64,000 nt of DNA from CAVVAH01 sp963746175. GTDB lineage: Bacteria; Actinomycetota; Actinomycetes; JACCUZ01. Numbering within the stretch: the stretch's first letter is position 1; the number at the start of each line of letters is the position of its first letter. The stretch lies in the NCBI GenBank assembly GCA_963746175.1, contig CAVVAH010000008.1:558001-622000 (forward strand), read 5' to 3'. The translations under genes were made by a program, and so were the position numbers. Positions 53,306 to 62,575 of this stretch are shown piece by piece. The notes under the pieces are model-generated. The model ran no database searches and was not told the DNA's origin. It was given only the letters and a program-made list of their open reading frames with translations.

Positions 53306-55432
53306 TCAGAGGTCGAGTGCGGCCTGGTCCGAGCCGGTCTCCAGGGTGCCGCTGCCGGCCGGCTCGCCGGCCACGAGCGCGAGCACGTCGGCGCCGTACT
53401 TCTCCAGCTTGGACCGCCCGACGCCGGAGACCGCGAGCAGCTCGCGCTCCGACGACGGCCGCACCTCGGCCAGCGCCGTGAGGGTGGCGTCGGTGAACAC
53501 GACGTAGGCCGGGACGCTCGCGGTCTTGGCCTGGTCGGCCCGCCAGGCACGCAGCCGCTCGAACAGCTCCTCGTCGTAGGACGACGGGCAGTCGACGCAA
53601 CGACCGAGCTTGCGGGCCAGGGCGTCGGTGAGGCCCTTGCCGCAGACCCGGCAGGAGGCCGGGCCCTTGCGGCCCTTCCCGCGGCGGGCGGCCGGCGGCT
53701 GGGCCGAGGTGCGGACGATGCCGTCGAGGAACCGGGACGGCCGTCGGCCGGCGCGGCCACCCGGGGAGCGGGCCAGCGCCCAGGTGACCGAGAGGTCGCG
53801 CCGGGCCCGGGTGATGGCGACGTAGAACAGCCGCCGCTCCTCCTCGACCTGCTCGGGCGTCTCGGCGTAGGTGATGGGGAGCATCCCCTCGTTGACGCCG
53901 ACGACGAAGACGGCGTCCCACTCCAGGCCCTTGGCCGCGTGCAGCGACGCGAGCGTCACACCGTCGACGGTCGGGGCGTGCTGCGCGTCGGCGCGCTCGT
54001 CGAGCTCGACGACGAAGTCGCGCAGGCCGGCGTCCGGCCGGGCAGCGGCGAGGTCGTCGGCCAGCCGGGCGAGCGCCGCGAGCGACTCCCAGCGCTCCCG
54101 CACCGCTCCCCCACCCGCGGGGGGCTCGGCCGACCAGCCGCCGCCCGAGAGCACGCCACGGACGGTGACGGCCAGGCCGTCGTCGGCCGCGTCGTCGGCG
54201 ACCGAGCGGGCTGCGCCACGCAGCAGCTGTCGCGCCTCGCGGACCTCGGCCCGCTCGAAGAACCGCTCCCCGCCGTGCAGCACGTAGGGGATCCCGGCGT
54301 CGGCGAGCGCCTGCTCGTAGGTCTCGCTCTGGCCGTTGGTGCGGAACAGGACGGCGGCCTCGCTGGCCGGGGTGCCGGCCGCCAGCAGCTCGCCGATCCG
54401 GGCGGCGACGTGCCGGGCCTCGGCCGGCTCGTCGGGCAGCTCGCGCAGGTCGGGCTCCGGGCCGGGCGGTCGCTGCGCCACCAGCTGGAGGGCTGCCTGC
54501 CGCCCGGCCGGGCTGCCGGTGACCACCCGGTTGGCCAGGGCGACCACTTGCGGGGTCGAGCGGTAGTCGCGCACCAGCCGCACCTCGGGGGCGGTCGGGT
54601 GGCGGCGCCGGAAGCCGAGCAGGAACTCCGGGGATGCGCCGGCGAAGGTGTAGATGGTCTGGTTCGGATCGCCGACGACGCACACCTGCTCGCTGTCGCC
54701 GAGCCACTGGTCGAGCAGCGCCTGCTGCAGCGGGCTGACGTCCTGGTACTCGTCGACCACCAGGTGCTGGTACTGCGAACGGACCGCGTCGGCGACCTGG
54801 CGGTGCTCGGCGATCAGCCCGACGGTGTAGAGCAGGACGTCCTCGAAGTCGATGACGTGCCGCTCGCGCTTCACCGTCTCGTACGTCGTGAGCAGCCGGA
54901 CGACCGACGCCGGGTCGAGACCGGCCGGGCCGGTGCGGCCGGCCTTGGCCGCCGCCGCGGGGTAGTCGTCGCGGTCGGTCATCGTGACCTTGACCCACTC
55001 GACCTCGCCGCTGAGGTCGCGGACCGTGGCCCGGTCGGTGGGCAGCCGCAGCCGGCCGGCGGCCTCGGCGACCAGGCCGGCCTTGTGCGACGCGAGGTCG
55101 GGCAGCTCGCCGCCCACGTGCCGCGGCCAGAAGTAGCGCAGCTGGCGCAGCGCCGCGGCGTGGAACGTGCGGGCCTGCACTCCCGCCGCGCCGAGGTCGC
55201 GCAGCCGGGTGCGCATCTCGCCGGCGGCCCGGGCGGTGAAGGTGACGGCGAGCACCCGCTGCGGGACGTAGACGCCCGACGCGACGCCGTGGGCGATCCG
55301 ATGGGTGATGGCCCGGGTCTTGCCGGTGCCCGCGCCCGCGAGCACGCAGAGCGGCCCCTCGAGCGTGCTGGCCACCTCGCGCTGCTCGGGGTCCAGCGCG
55401 GCCAGCAGCTCGTCGGAGGTCGGGGCGGGCAC
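53306..55432 (-). CDS. uvrD2: ATP-dependent DNA helicase UvrD2
   Basis: A 708-residue SF1A helicase. Walker A AGAGTGKTRAIT near residue 38, TFTARAAGEM, DEYQDVSPLQ (Walker B), VVGDPNQTIYTFAG, then TLHAAKGLEWD-type motif (LASLHAAKGLEWD) and VAITRARRDL. A four-cysteine zinc-binding stretch (CRVCGKGL...CVDCPSSY) and a C-terminal HRDC domain (VSGVGRSKLEKYGADVL) define UvrD2. GTG 55432 follows GAGGA. Divergent from the mycoredoxin gene, as in M. tuberculosis. Confidence 0.93.
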   Translation of the reverse strand: MPAPTSDELLAALDPEQREVASTLEGPLCVLAGAGTGKTRAITHRIAHGVASGVYVPQRVLAVTFTARAAGEMRTRLRDLGAAGVQARTFHAAALRQLRYFWPRHVGGELPDLASHKAGLVAEAAGRLRLPTDRATVRDLSGEVEWVKVTMTDRDDYPAAAAKAGRTGPAGLDPASVVRLLTTYETVKRERHVIDFEDVLLYTVGLIAEHRQVADAVRSQYQHLVVDEYQDVSPLQQALLDQWLGDSEQVCVVGDPNQTIYTFAGASPEFLLGFRRRHPTAPEVRLVRDYRSTPQVVALANRVVTGSPAGRQAALQLVAQRPPGPEPDLRELPDEPAEARHVAARIGELLAAGTPASEAAVLFRTNGQSETYEQALADAGIPYVLHGGERFFERAEVREARQLLRGAARSVADDAADDGLAVTVRGVLSGGGWSAEPPAGGGAVRERWESLAALARLADDLAAARPDAGLRDFVVELDERADAQHAPTVDGVTLASLHAAKGLEWDAVFVVGVNEGMLPITYAETPEQVEEERRLFYVAITRARRDLSVTWALARSPGGRAGRRPSRFLDGIVRTSAQPPAARRGKGRKGPASCRVCGKGLTDALARKLGRCVDCPSSYDEELFERLRAWRADQAKTASVPAYVVFTDATLTALAEVRPSSERELLAVSGVGRSKLEKYGADVLALVAGEPAGSGTLETGSDQAALDL

Positions 55433-55624
55433 GGCGCCATCCTCGCAGCGGGCCCGGACACGACCCACCGGAGGTGCACGGGCCGGCGGCGGGCGTGCCC
55501 GGCGGTGGCGTGTGGGCGACCTCACACGGTGGTTCCGGGAAGGCTCGGCCGGTCCAGGGGCGTTGGGGGAGGTGTCCGTGGGCAGAATGCACCCGGTCGT
55601 CCCGTCGTCGAGAGGTCTTGCTCC

Positions 55625-55891
55625 GTGTCGTCCACTCCCCCGGACAGCATCGTCAGCACCGTCACGATGTACAGCACCGTCTGGTGCGGCTACTGCCGTC
55701 GGCTCAAGGACCAGATGGACCGCGAGGGCATCACCTTCGAGGTGGTGGACATCGAGCACGACGAGGACGCCGCAGATCTGGTCATGAGCGTCAACGGGGG
55801 CAACCAGACGGTCCCGACCCTTGTCTTCCCCGACGGCTCGGCGCTGACCAACCCCAGCATCAAGGACGTCAAGGACAAGCTCGCTGCCTGA
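55625..55891 (+). CDS. mrx1: Mycoredoxin (Mrx1-like)
   Basis: An 88-residue glutaredoxin fold protein: VTMYSTVWCGYCRRLKDQMD with the CGYC active site, then GNQTVPTLVFPDG with the cis-Pro. Mycoredoxin reduces mycothiol-mixed disulfides in actinobacteria. GTG 55625. Lies opposite uvrD2, as Rv3198A does. Confidence 0.93.
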   Translation: MSSTPPDSIVSTVTMYSTVWCGYCRRLKDQMDREGITFEVVDIEHDEDAADLVMSVNGGNQTVPTLVFPDGSALTNPSIKDVKDKLAA

Positions 55892-55940
55892 CGTCTGACG
55901 GCCTGTTGACCTGCCGGCACCTCGGGGCCAGCCTGGGCCC

Positions 55941-56330
55941 ATGAGCGGTCGGGTGGTCCACTTCGAGGTCCCGTTCGAGGACCAGCAGCGCGCGTCGACG
56001 TTCTACGCCGGGGCCTTCGGCTGGCAGCTGCAGCCGATACCCGAGATGTCCTACGTCATGGTGACCACCGGCCCCACGACCCCGATGGGCGGTGGACCGC
56101 AGGAACCCGGCTTCGTCAACGGCGGCATGCTCGCGCGCAGCGCCGAGCACACCGCGCCGGTCGTCACGATCGAGGTGGACGACCTGGAGGCCGCGCTGAC
56201 GCAGGTCGAGCAGCTCGGGGGTAGCACCGTCGAGGGCAAGACCCCTGTCGGGGACATGGGCTGGAGCGGCTACTTCCGGGACACCGAGGGCAACCTCATG
56301 GGGCTCTGGCAGTCCGCGCCGCACAGCTGA
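55941..56330 (+). CDS. VOC-family (glyoxalase/bleomycin-resistance-like) protein
   Basis: A 129-residue vicinal-oxygen-chelate protein with two beta-alpha-beta-beta-beta modules (VVHFEVPFEDQQRASTFYAG; TIEVDDLEAALTQVEQLGG; YFRDTEGNLMGLWQ). Metal-ligand pattern typical of glyoxalase-like proteins: His8, and the terminal EGN. Substrate unknown. Co-directional with mrx1 (49-base gap). Confidence 0.85.
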   Translation: MSGRVVHFEVPFEDQQRASTFYAGAFGWQLQPIPEMSYVMVTTGPTTPMGGGPQEPGFVNGGMLARSAEHTAPVVTIEVDDLEAALTQVEQLGGSTVEGKTPVGDMGWSGYFRDTEGNLMGLWQSAPHS

Positions 56331-56356
56331 GTCCACCAGGTCGTACGGTGGCGGCC

Positions 56357-56623
56357 GTGCGATTCGCGATCAAGACCATGCCCGAGCACACGACGTGGCA
56401 GGCGATGCTCGACGTGTGGCGGGCGGCCGATGACATCGACCTCTTCGAGTCGGCCAGGAACTGGGACCACTTCTACCCCTTGACCCGTGACCACGCCGGG
56501 GCCAACTTCGAGGGCTGGACGATGATCGCCGCGATGGCCCAGGCCACCCGGCGGATCCGGGTCGGGTGCCAGGTCACCGGCATGATCTACCGCCACCCCG
56601 CGGTGCTGGCCAACCCCAGAGAT
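56357..56623 (+). pseudogene. Truncated LLM-class F420-dependent oxidoreductase
   Basis: Only the first 87 codons remain: VRFAIKTMPEHTTWQAMLDV, then WDHFYPLTRDHAGANFEGW and the family's GCQVTGMIYRHPAVLANP. The rest (about 200 residues) is missing. The coding similarity stops at the left end of the 68-base repeat, within a few bases. The frame runs on to a stop about 130 bases later without family match. Start GTG 56348 or 56357. Confidence 0.8.
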
Positions 56624-56691
56624 CGTTTGCGACCTCAGTCACGGACTCGCCGGGGTCGGGCGCGGCGTGTCGGTGAGCCAGGTCGCAAACG
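56624..56691. repeat. 68-base palindromic repeat, copy 2, at a gene break
   Basis: CGTTTGCGACCT ... AGGTCGCAAACG with the same 68-base length as copy 1 (46017). Outer 22 bases match copy 1 with one mismatch; the centre differs. Its left end abuts the last homologous codon of the F420-dependent oxidoreductase, consistent with insertion or a deletion bordered by the element. Confidence 0.8.
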
Positions 56692-56801
56692 ATCATCAAG
56701 GGACGTCGCGGGGCGGCGAGGAGCTGCGGCAGGCTCAGTGTCCTGGCCGCACTGACGCCAGCCACGACGGCCGGATCGCTGGCCGGGCCGCCGGTCACTC
56801 G

Positions 56802-57425
56802 TCAGCAGTCGAGGACGTGGTGGTCGGTCTCGCGGCGGAAGCCGAGCCGGTCGTAGTACGGCGCGACCATGCCGGGTGGCGTCCGCACCTGGTGGTAGCC
56901 GCGGTCGCGGAACAGCCCGCTCCGGCGGTAGACGAACTCCCCCGGCGTGAAGTCGCGGAACCTCGGTGTCACGTAGTCGAGCTCGACCTGCGCGACGCCC
57001 TCCTCGACCCGGCGGGCGACGACCACGCCCACCGTCTCGTCGCCGTGCTCGACGAGGAAGGCGGACCGCCGGGTCGAGCCGTCGGGGTCGCCGAGCCCGT
57101 CGAACGACGGGAAGAACTTCCGGATGTCGTCACGGTGCACCGCGAGGACGTGCCGCAGGTACGCGTCGTCGAGCCCGACCTCGAGCACCTCGTACGCCGT
57201 GTCGTCGTGCCGCTCCGCGAGGAGCTTGCGGATGAACCACAGGTTGATGCCGGCGAGCACGGCGTTCATGGCGACCATCGGCCAGATGCCGAGCAGCAGG
57301 TTGAACACGACCAGTGTCAGGCTGGCGACAAGGTTCAGCGCGCGGAAGCGCAGCACCCGCGTCTGCAGCAACGAGTAGACGAGCAGCACCGACCCGGCCC
57401 ACCCGAGCGCGTCCAGCCAGCCCAT
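56802..57425 (-). CDS. Membrane protein with C-terminal GNAT-like domain
   Basis: A 207-residue protein. The N-terminal 75 residues have two or three membrane helices (LGWAGSVLLVYSLLQTRVLR; LVASLTLVVFNLLLGIWPM). The C-terminal 130 residues (TVGVVVARRVEEGVAQVELD, FRDFTPGEFVYRRSGLFRDR, VAPYYDRLGF) form a GNAT-like acetyltransferase fold. Likely membrane-attached acetyltransferase; acceptor unknown. ATG 57425. Same direction as nudC, 2 bases after its stop. Confidence 0.75.
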   Translation of the reverse strand: MGWLDALGWAGSVLLVYSLLQTRVLRFRALNLVASLTLVVFNLLLGIWPMVAMNAVLAGINLWFIRKLLAERHDDTAYEVLEVGLDDAYLRHVLAVHRDDIRKFFPSFDGLGDPDGSTRRSAFLVEHGDETVGVVVARRVEEGVAQVELDYVTPRFRDFTPGEFVYRRSGLFRDRGYHQVRTPPGMVAPYYDRLGFRRETDHHVLDC

Positions 57426-57427
57426 CG

Positions 57428-58372
57428 TCAGCTCCGGGCGTTCTCGGTGAGGGGTCCGCCGTACCAGTGCTCGATGAGCCGCCGCGAGATGGAGATCGAC
57501 GGCGCGACGTGCAGCCGTCCGGAGGCGATGTCGGCGGCCATCGTGTCGCGGGTGTACCAGCGGACGTCGGCGATCTCGCCGTCGTGCATGGTGACCTCGG
57601 TCCCGCGCGCATGCGCGGTGAAGCCGAGCATCAGGCTGGACGGGAACGGCCACGGCTGGCTGCCGAGGTATCCGACCGCGTCCACGTCGATGCCGACCTC
57701 CTCGCGCACCTCGCGGCGGACCGCGGCCTCCAGCGACTCCCCCGGCTCGACGAAGCCCGCGAGGGTCGAGTAGCGACCCTCGGGCCAGGTCGTCTGCCGG
57801 CCGAGCAGCAGCCGGTCGTCGTCGTCGAGCACGAGCATGATGACCGCCGGGTCGGTCCGCGGGTAGTGCTCGCTGCCGTCGGTCACGCACCGCCGGGTGT
57901 GCCCGGCGTTCTCCGCCCGGGTCGGCTCCCCGCACCGCGGGCAGAACCGGTGGGTCGCGTGCCAGTTCGCGAGGGACACCGCGTGCACGACGAGACCGGC
58001 TTCGAGGTCGTCGAGCAGCGCACCGACCTCGCGCAGCCCGAGGTAGGACGGTGCGTGCTCGTCGCCGGTGTCGAGCGGGTCCTCCAGCGCCGCGAAGAAC
58101 GCGGTGCCGTCGTGGGTGCCGAGGAGCAGCCGGCGGTCGGCCGGCACGTCGGGGCGGCGGTCCAGGTCGAGGCTGGTGCCGTCGCCGTGCACGGCCACCC
58201 GGCCGTCACGCACCAGCACGACACGGCTCGCCGGGTCGGCCCAGGCGGCCGAAAGCCACGCGTCGTCGGTGCGCCGGCCGGCGTCCCGGTCGACGACGGC
58301 GCGCGCGAGCGCCAGGCCGGGGAGGTCGTGCTGCACCGGGTCCGGGGCGGTCCCGTGCGACGTGCCGGTCAC
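57428..58372 (-). CDS. nudC: NAD(H) pyrophosphatase NudC
   Basis: A 314-residue NudC. Zinc ribbon FCPRCGEPT...RRC in the middle, then the NUDIX box AGFVEPGESLEAAVRREVRE followed by EVGIDV, and the NudC signature SQPWPFPSSLMLGF. It cleaves NAD(H) or decaps NAD-RNA. GTG 58372 overlaps the M20 gene stop. Equivalent to Rv3199c. Confidence 0.93.
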   Translation of the reverse strand: MTGTSHGTAPDPVQHDLPGLALARAVVDRDAGRRTDDAWLSAAWADPASRVVLVRDGRVAVHGDGTSLDLDRRPDVPADRRLLLGTHDGTAFFAALEDPLDTGDEHAPSYLGLREVGALLDDLEAGLVVHAVSLANWHATHRFCPRCGEPTRAENAGHTRRCVTDGSEHYPRTDPAVIMLVLDDDDRLLLGRQTTWPEGRYSTLAGFVEPGESLEAAVRREVREEVGIDVDAVGYLGSQPWPFPSSLMLGFTAHARGTEVTMHDGEIADVRWYTRDTMAADIASGRLHVAPSISISRRLIEHWYGGPLTENARS

Positions 58373-59796
58373 CTCGGCAGCGACCGGGCGAGCTCGTCCC
58401 ACAGCAGGGCGGCGGCCTCGGCGCCCTTGGCCAGCAACGGGATCTCCACCTTCTCGTTCGGCGCGTGCCAGCCGTCGTCGGGCAGGCTGATGCCGAGGAA
58501 GACGACCGGCGCCCCGGTCGCGTCCTGCAGGTCGGCCTCCGGACCGGAGCCGCCCTCGCGGGTGTAGAGCACCTCGGTGCCGAACGCCGTCGACATCGCG
58601 CGCGTGACTGCCTCGAGCGCCGGGTGCTCCAGCGGGGTGAGGCACGGACGGACGCCGGGCCCGTACCAGCCCATCGACCACTCGATGCCGTCCGGCACCA
58701 CCCGGTCGAGCCATGCCTCGAACTTCCGCTGGATGTCGGCCGGCTCCTGCCCGGCGACCAGCCGGAAGGACACCTTCGCGTGCCCCTCGCTGGCGACGAT
58801 CGTCTTGTGGCCCTCGCCGGTGTACCCGCCCCAGATGCCGTTGACCTCGGCGGTCGGGCGGGCCCACACGCGCTCCAGCGTGCTGAAGCCCTTCTCGCCG
58901 TACGTCGTCCCGCTTCGCGCGTTGGCGAGCCAGGCCCCCTCGTCGAACGGCAGCTTCGCGATGAGGGCCCGCTCGTCGTCGGTGAGGTCGAGGACGCCGT
59001 CGTAGAAGCCGTCGATCGTCACGTGCCCGTCGACGTCGTGCAGGGCCGCGAGGACGCGCGACATCTCGGTGAGCGGGTTGCGGATCGCGCCGCCGAACGA
59101 CCCTGAGTGCACGTCTCCGGTCGGGCCGCGGAAGTCGACCTGGCCGTCGGTCATGCCGCGCATCCCGACGCAGACGGTCGGTGACTCCCGCGACCACATG
59201 CCCGTGTCGCTGACCACGACGACATCCGCGGCGACGCGGGACTTCTTCTCGGCGAGCAGCGCGGCGAAGCTCGGCGAGCCGGACTCCTCCTCGCCCTCGA
59301 CGACCAGCTTGAGGTTGACCGCCGGGCTGGTGCGCCCGGTCGCGGCGAGATGGGCGGTGAGACCCAGGGTGTGGAACCACACCTGGCCCTTGTCGTCGGC
59401 TGCGCCGCGGGCGTACAGCCGCTCGCCGACGACCGTGGGCTCGAACGGCGGGTGCTCCCAGAGGTCGAGCGGGGTCACCGGCTGGACGTCGTGGTGGCCG
59501 TAGACGAGGACGGTCGGGGCATCGGCGTCGTCGCTCGGCCACTCGGCGAAGACCGCCGGGAGACCGGCCGTCTCCCACACCTCGGCGGTCGGGAACCCGA
59601 GCCGCAGCAAGGCATCGACGAGGTGCTCTGCCGACCGTCGGACGTCGCCGTGGTGCGCGGTGTCGCCGGAGATCGAGGGGATCCGGAGCCACTCCACCAG
59701 GCCGGCGAGCATGTCGTCGGCACCGGCGGCCACCGCCGCGCGGACGGCGGCGACGACCTCGTCGCCGCTGGCAGGACCCGTCTCGGTGGCGCTCAT
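58369..59796 (-). CDS. M20-family dipeptidase
   Basis: A 475-residue metallopeptidase (M20, CNDP-like). Metal ligands: VYGHHDVQPV, RGAADDKGQV, and EGEEESGSPS; dimer domain VDFRGPTGDVHSGSFGG. C-terminal GGSGPEADLQDATGAP and HAPNEKVEI fit. ATG 59796. Coupled to nudC by GTGA. Cleaves dipeptides; substrate unknown. Confidence 0.9.
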   Translation of the reverse strand: MSATETGPASGDEVVAAVRAAVAAGADDMLAGLVEWLRIPSISGDTAHHGDVRRSAEHLVDALLRLGFPTAEVWETAGLPAVFAEWPSDDADAPTVLVYGHHDVQPVTPLDLWEHPPFEPTVVGERLYARGAADDKGQVWFHTLGLTAHLAATGRTSPAVNLKLVVEGEEESGSPSFAALLAEKKSRVAADVVVVSDTGMWSRESPTVCVGMRGMTDGQVDFRGPTGDVHSGSFGGAIRNPLTEMSRVLAALHDVDGHVTIDGFYDGVLDLTDDERALIAKLPFDEGAWLANARSGTTYGEKGFSTLERVWARPTAEVNGIWGGYTGEGHKTIVASEGHAKVSFRLVAGQEPADIQRKFEAWLDRVVPDGIEWSMGWYGPGVRPCLTPLEHPALEAVTRAMSTAFGTEVLYTREGGSGPEADLQDATGAPVVFLGISLPDDGWHAPNEKVEIPLLAKGAEAAALLWDELARSLPR

Positions 59797-59860
59797 GCGC
59801 GGCACCCTACGACCCGGTCGGGTGCCACCCGGTCGCCGGGCGGGCGCATAGGGTCGGCCG

Positions 59861-60661
59861 GTGCGTGTCGCGACCTTCAACCTGCTGAGCGGTCGCGGCG
59901 TGCCGGACGGCGCGGTCCGCATCGAGGACCTGCGGGCGGCGGCGCGGGCGCTGGACGCCGACGTCGTCGGGCTGCAGGAGGTCGACCGCAACCAGGACCG
60001 CTCCGGTGGCGCCGACCAGACCGCCTGCGTGGCCGAGGCGCTCGGTGCGGCGTGGTCCCGGTTCGTCCCCGCTGTCGACGGCACCCCCGGTGGGGTCTGG
60101 ACCTCCTCGACCGCGGACGACGGCGCGGACGTCGACGGACCGTCGTACGGCGTGGCCCTCGTGTCCCGGCTGCCGGTGCTGTCGTGGCGGGTCCGGCGCT
60201 TCGGGGCGGCGCCGCTCGGGCTGCCGCTGCTGGTGCCGGGCAGCCGCGGGCTGACGACGGTGCCGGACGAGCCGCGGGTCGCGCTGGCGGCAGTCGTCGA
60301 GGGACCGGCCGGCCCGTTCACCGTCGTGACCGCGCACCTGTCGTTCGTCCCTGGGTGGAACATCCGGCAGCTGCGGGCCCTCGCGCGGTGGGCGGGGTCG
60401 TTCCCCGGACCGCGGCTGCTCGTCGGCGACCTCAACCTGCCGGGGTCTCTCCCTCGCCGGGTCTCGGGCTGGACGCAGCTGGCCCGCGTCCCGACGTACC
60501 CGTCGTGGAAGCCGCGGGTGCAGTTCGACCACGTCCTGGCCGACCGGCCGACCGCGGTCCGCGACGTCCAGGCACTGCAGCTCCCCGTGAGCGACCACTG
60601 CGCCCTCGTCGTGGACCTCGGGGACCAGCCGCCGACGGCGCGGGCGGACGGTCACTGGTAG
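59861..60661 (+). CDS. Endonuclease/exonuclease/phosphatase-family protein
   Basis: A 266-residue EEP-fold hydrolase: VATFNLLSGRG, LQEVDRNQDRSGG (catalytic Glu), LVGDLNLPG and SDHCALVVDL (catalytic Asp-His). Could act on phosphodiesters of lipids, nucleic acids or sugars. GTG 59861. Its stop overlaps the convergent gene by 10 bases. Confidence 0.85.
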   Translation: MRVATFNLLSGRGVPDGAVRIEDLRAAARALDADVVGLQEVDRNQDRSGGADQTACVAEALGAAWSRFVPAVDGTPGGVWTSSTADDGADVDGPSYGVALVSRLPVLSWRVRRFGAAPLGLPLLVPGSRGLTTVPDEPRVALAAVVEGPAGPFTVVTAHLSFVPGWNIRQLRALARWAGSFPGPRLLVGDLNLPGSLPRRVSGWTQLARVPTYPSWKPRVQFDHVLADRPTAVRDVQALQLPVSDHCALVVDLGDQPPTARADGHW

Positions 60662-61632
60662 GAGATCATCACCGGCGCCGGGTGCCGGCGCATCGTCCGC
60701 TGCGGCGTGTACGTCGGGTGGTCCTCGTCGTAGAAGTTCTTCCAGCCGAGCCGGGTGCCGTCGGGTCGCTCCCGGCGCACCGCGTCCCAGGTCGCCTCCT
60801 TCTGCGCGGAGCCGCCCTGGCCGTCCATGTGCACGAGCACCGCGAGCTCCGGCCGGTCGGTGCGCAGCAGGTGTTCGCGGCCGATCATCGACAGCCGGAA
60901 CTGGTGCACCACGAACAGCTTCTGCGGCAGCCCTTCGGCACGCACCAGTGCGGCCAGCCAGGCCGAGGTCCGGTTGATCTCGGTGGCGTCGATGCTGCCG
61001 ATCTGGCCGAGCGGCTTCTGCCCGGGCTGCAGCTTCCACTCCGGGTCGACGGCGAGCCCGACGTACGGCAGCCGCAGCAGCGGGCGGTAGCGCTCCGCCT
61101 GGTCCAGCAGGTCGGCCCGGCCGGGCTGCAGGTCGAGGACGACGAGCATCCCGGCGCGACCGGCCGCCTCGACCCACGGCCGGAGCGCACGCACCGACGA
61201 CTCGCCCGAGTAGTCGCCATCGCTGCCCTTCGACCGCTGCGCGACGGTCGCGATGAGCTCGAAGGCCGGCACCACCGGCACGTCGCTGAGCCGCCGGTAC
61301 GGGCGGGCCACCCGCCGGGCACGCTCGACCGCCGCGGCGGCGCCCTGCTCGCCGAGCACGCCGAGCGACGCGGCGCCGGGGTGCCCGTACAGCGCGACCA
61401 GGCGCCGGCCCGGGAAGAGCACCCGGCCGCCGCCCGGCAGCTCGGCCGGCTGCGTCGGCGACGGTGTGGGGGTGGCGGTCGGGCTCGGCGTCGCGGCGGG
61501 CGGGCGGACCGTGTCGTGCGGGTGACCGGCGGGCGACGGGCCGGCGCCCAGCATCGCCGCCACGGCCAGCGGGGCCGCGCCGAGAGCGAGGAGTCCCCTG
61601 CTGCGCACCAGCCCACTCTGGCGGTCGGGCAC
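60652..61632 (-). CDS. Secreted protein with Pro/Thr linker, function unknown
   Basis: A 326-residue protein with a signal sequence (RGLLALGAAPLAVAAMLG), a Pro/Thr-rich linker (about 40-65, PSPTATPTPSPTQP) and a 260-residue domain with several conserved segments: LVALYGHPG, PVVPAFELIATV, VLDLQPGRADLL, YVGLAVDPEWK, LFVVHQFRLSMI, VLVHMDGQG. The pattern suggests a TIM-barrel hydrolase but no family is recognised. ATG 61632. Convergent with the EEP gene. Confidence 0.75.
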   Translation of the reverse strand: MPDRQSGLVRSRGLLALGAAPLAVAAMLGAGPSPAGHPHDTVRPPAATPSPTATPTPSPTQPAELPGGGRVLFPGRRLVALYGHPGAASLGVLGEQGAAAAVERARRVARPYRRLSDVPVVPAFELIATVAQRSKGSDGDYSGESSVRALRPWVEAAGRAGMLVVLDLQPGRADLLDQAERYRPLLRLPYVGLAVDPEWKLQPGQKPLGQIGSIDATEINRTSAWLAALVRAEGLPQKLFVVHQFRLSMIGREHLLRTDRPELAVLVHMDGQGGSAQKEATWDAVRRERPDGTRLGWKNFYDEDHPTYTPQRTMRRHPAPVMISYQ

Positions 61633-61699
61633 CGGCGTACCGCGGACGACGCGCGGGATCTCCCGGCGGAGCGGCCGGTCGGGATGTCAGGGTGTACGG

Positions 61700-62554
61700 G
61701 TGCCTCACCTCATGCTGGGCTGGCAGATCGCCCTCCTGGGCGCGCTGGCCCTGCTCGTCGCGGGCGGTCTGCTGGCCCTGCTCCGGCCCACGGGCCCGCG
61801 TGGCCGGATGGCGGTCGCCGCGGTGCGCGAGAGCGGTCTCGTGCTCGCACTGTTCTCGTTCTGGCAGCTGGCCGGGACCCTTGCCCACCACTCCGCGGCC
61901 GGCGCCGTCGGCCGCGGCGAGGACATCCTGACGATCGAGCGGCACCTGCACATCGCGACCGAGCACGGCACCCAGGACCTCGTCCTCGGCCACTCCCTGG
62001 TGACCCAGCTGTGCAACGCGTTCTACGTCTACGGCCACTTCAACGGTCTGATCCTGTTCCTCGGGTGGATCTTCCTGCGGCACCGGCACCTCTACCCCTC
62101 GGTGCGGCTGTCGGTGGTGCTGCTGACCGCGAGCTGTTTCCTGATGCACCTCGTCACCGTCGCGCCGCCCCGGCTGCTCCCGGGCGGGGGGTTCGTCGAC
62201 ACCGCCGCGGAGTACGGCCAGTCCGTCTACGGCCCGACCACCGTCGAGGTCGCCGACCAGCTGTCGGCCTTCCCGTCGGTCCACGTCGGCTGGGCGGCGA
62301 TCGTGGCGTGGTGGGCGTGGCGGGCCAGCCCCTGGCGGTGGGGCTGGGTCGGCGTGGCACACCTCGTGGTCACGTCGTTCGTCGTGGTCGCCACGGCCAA
62401 CCACTACTGGCTGGACGGCCTCGTCGCGATGGCGATCCTCGCCGTCGCGCTCGTCCTGCAGGCGGCCGTGCCGGCGGCCTGGCGGTCGGTCCGCTCCTCC
62501 GCGGCGGACCAGGTCCCCGACGACGCGGCCTCCGAGCCGGCCCTCGCCGGCTGA
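61700..62554 (+). CDS. PAP2-family membrane phosphatase or phosphotransferase
   Basis: A 284-residue membrane protein with about seven helices. PAP2-type signature SAFPSVHVGW and ATANHYWLDGLVA; resembles inositolphosphotransferase (Aur1-like) subfamily by the GHFNGLILF region. Dephosphorylates or transfers a lipid phosphate at the membrane. GTG 61700. Faces the AdnB-like gene across 21 bases. Confidence 0.82.
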   Translation: MPHLMLGWQIALLGALALLVAGGLLALLRPTGPRGRMAVAAVRESGLVLALFSFWQLAGTLAHHSAAGAVGRGEDILTIERHLHIATEHGTQDLVLGHSLVTQLCNAFYVYGHFNGLILFLGWIFLRHRHLYPSVRLSVVLLTASCFLMHLVTVAPPRLLPGGGFVDTAAEYGQSVYGPTTVEVADQLSAFPSVHVGWAAIVAWWAWRASPWRWGWVGVAHLVVTSFVVVATANHYWLDGLVAMAILAVALVLQAAVPAAWRSVRSSAADQVPDDAASEPALAG

Positions 62555-62575
62555 CTGCGGCCGGAGCGAGCGGCG

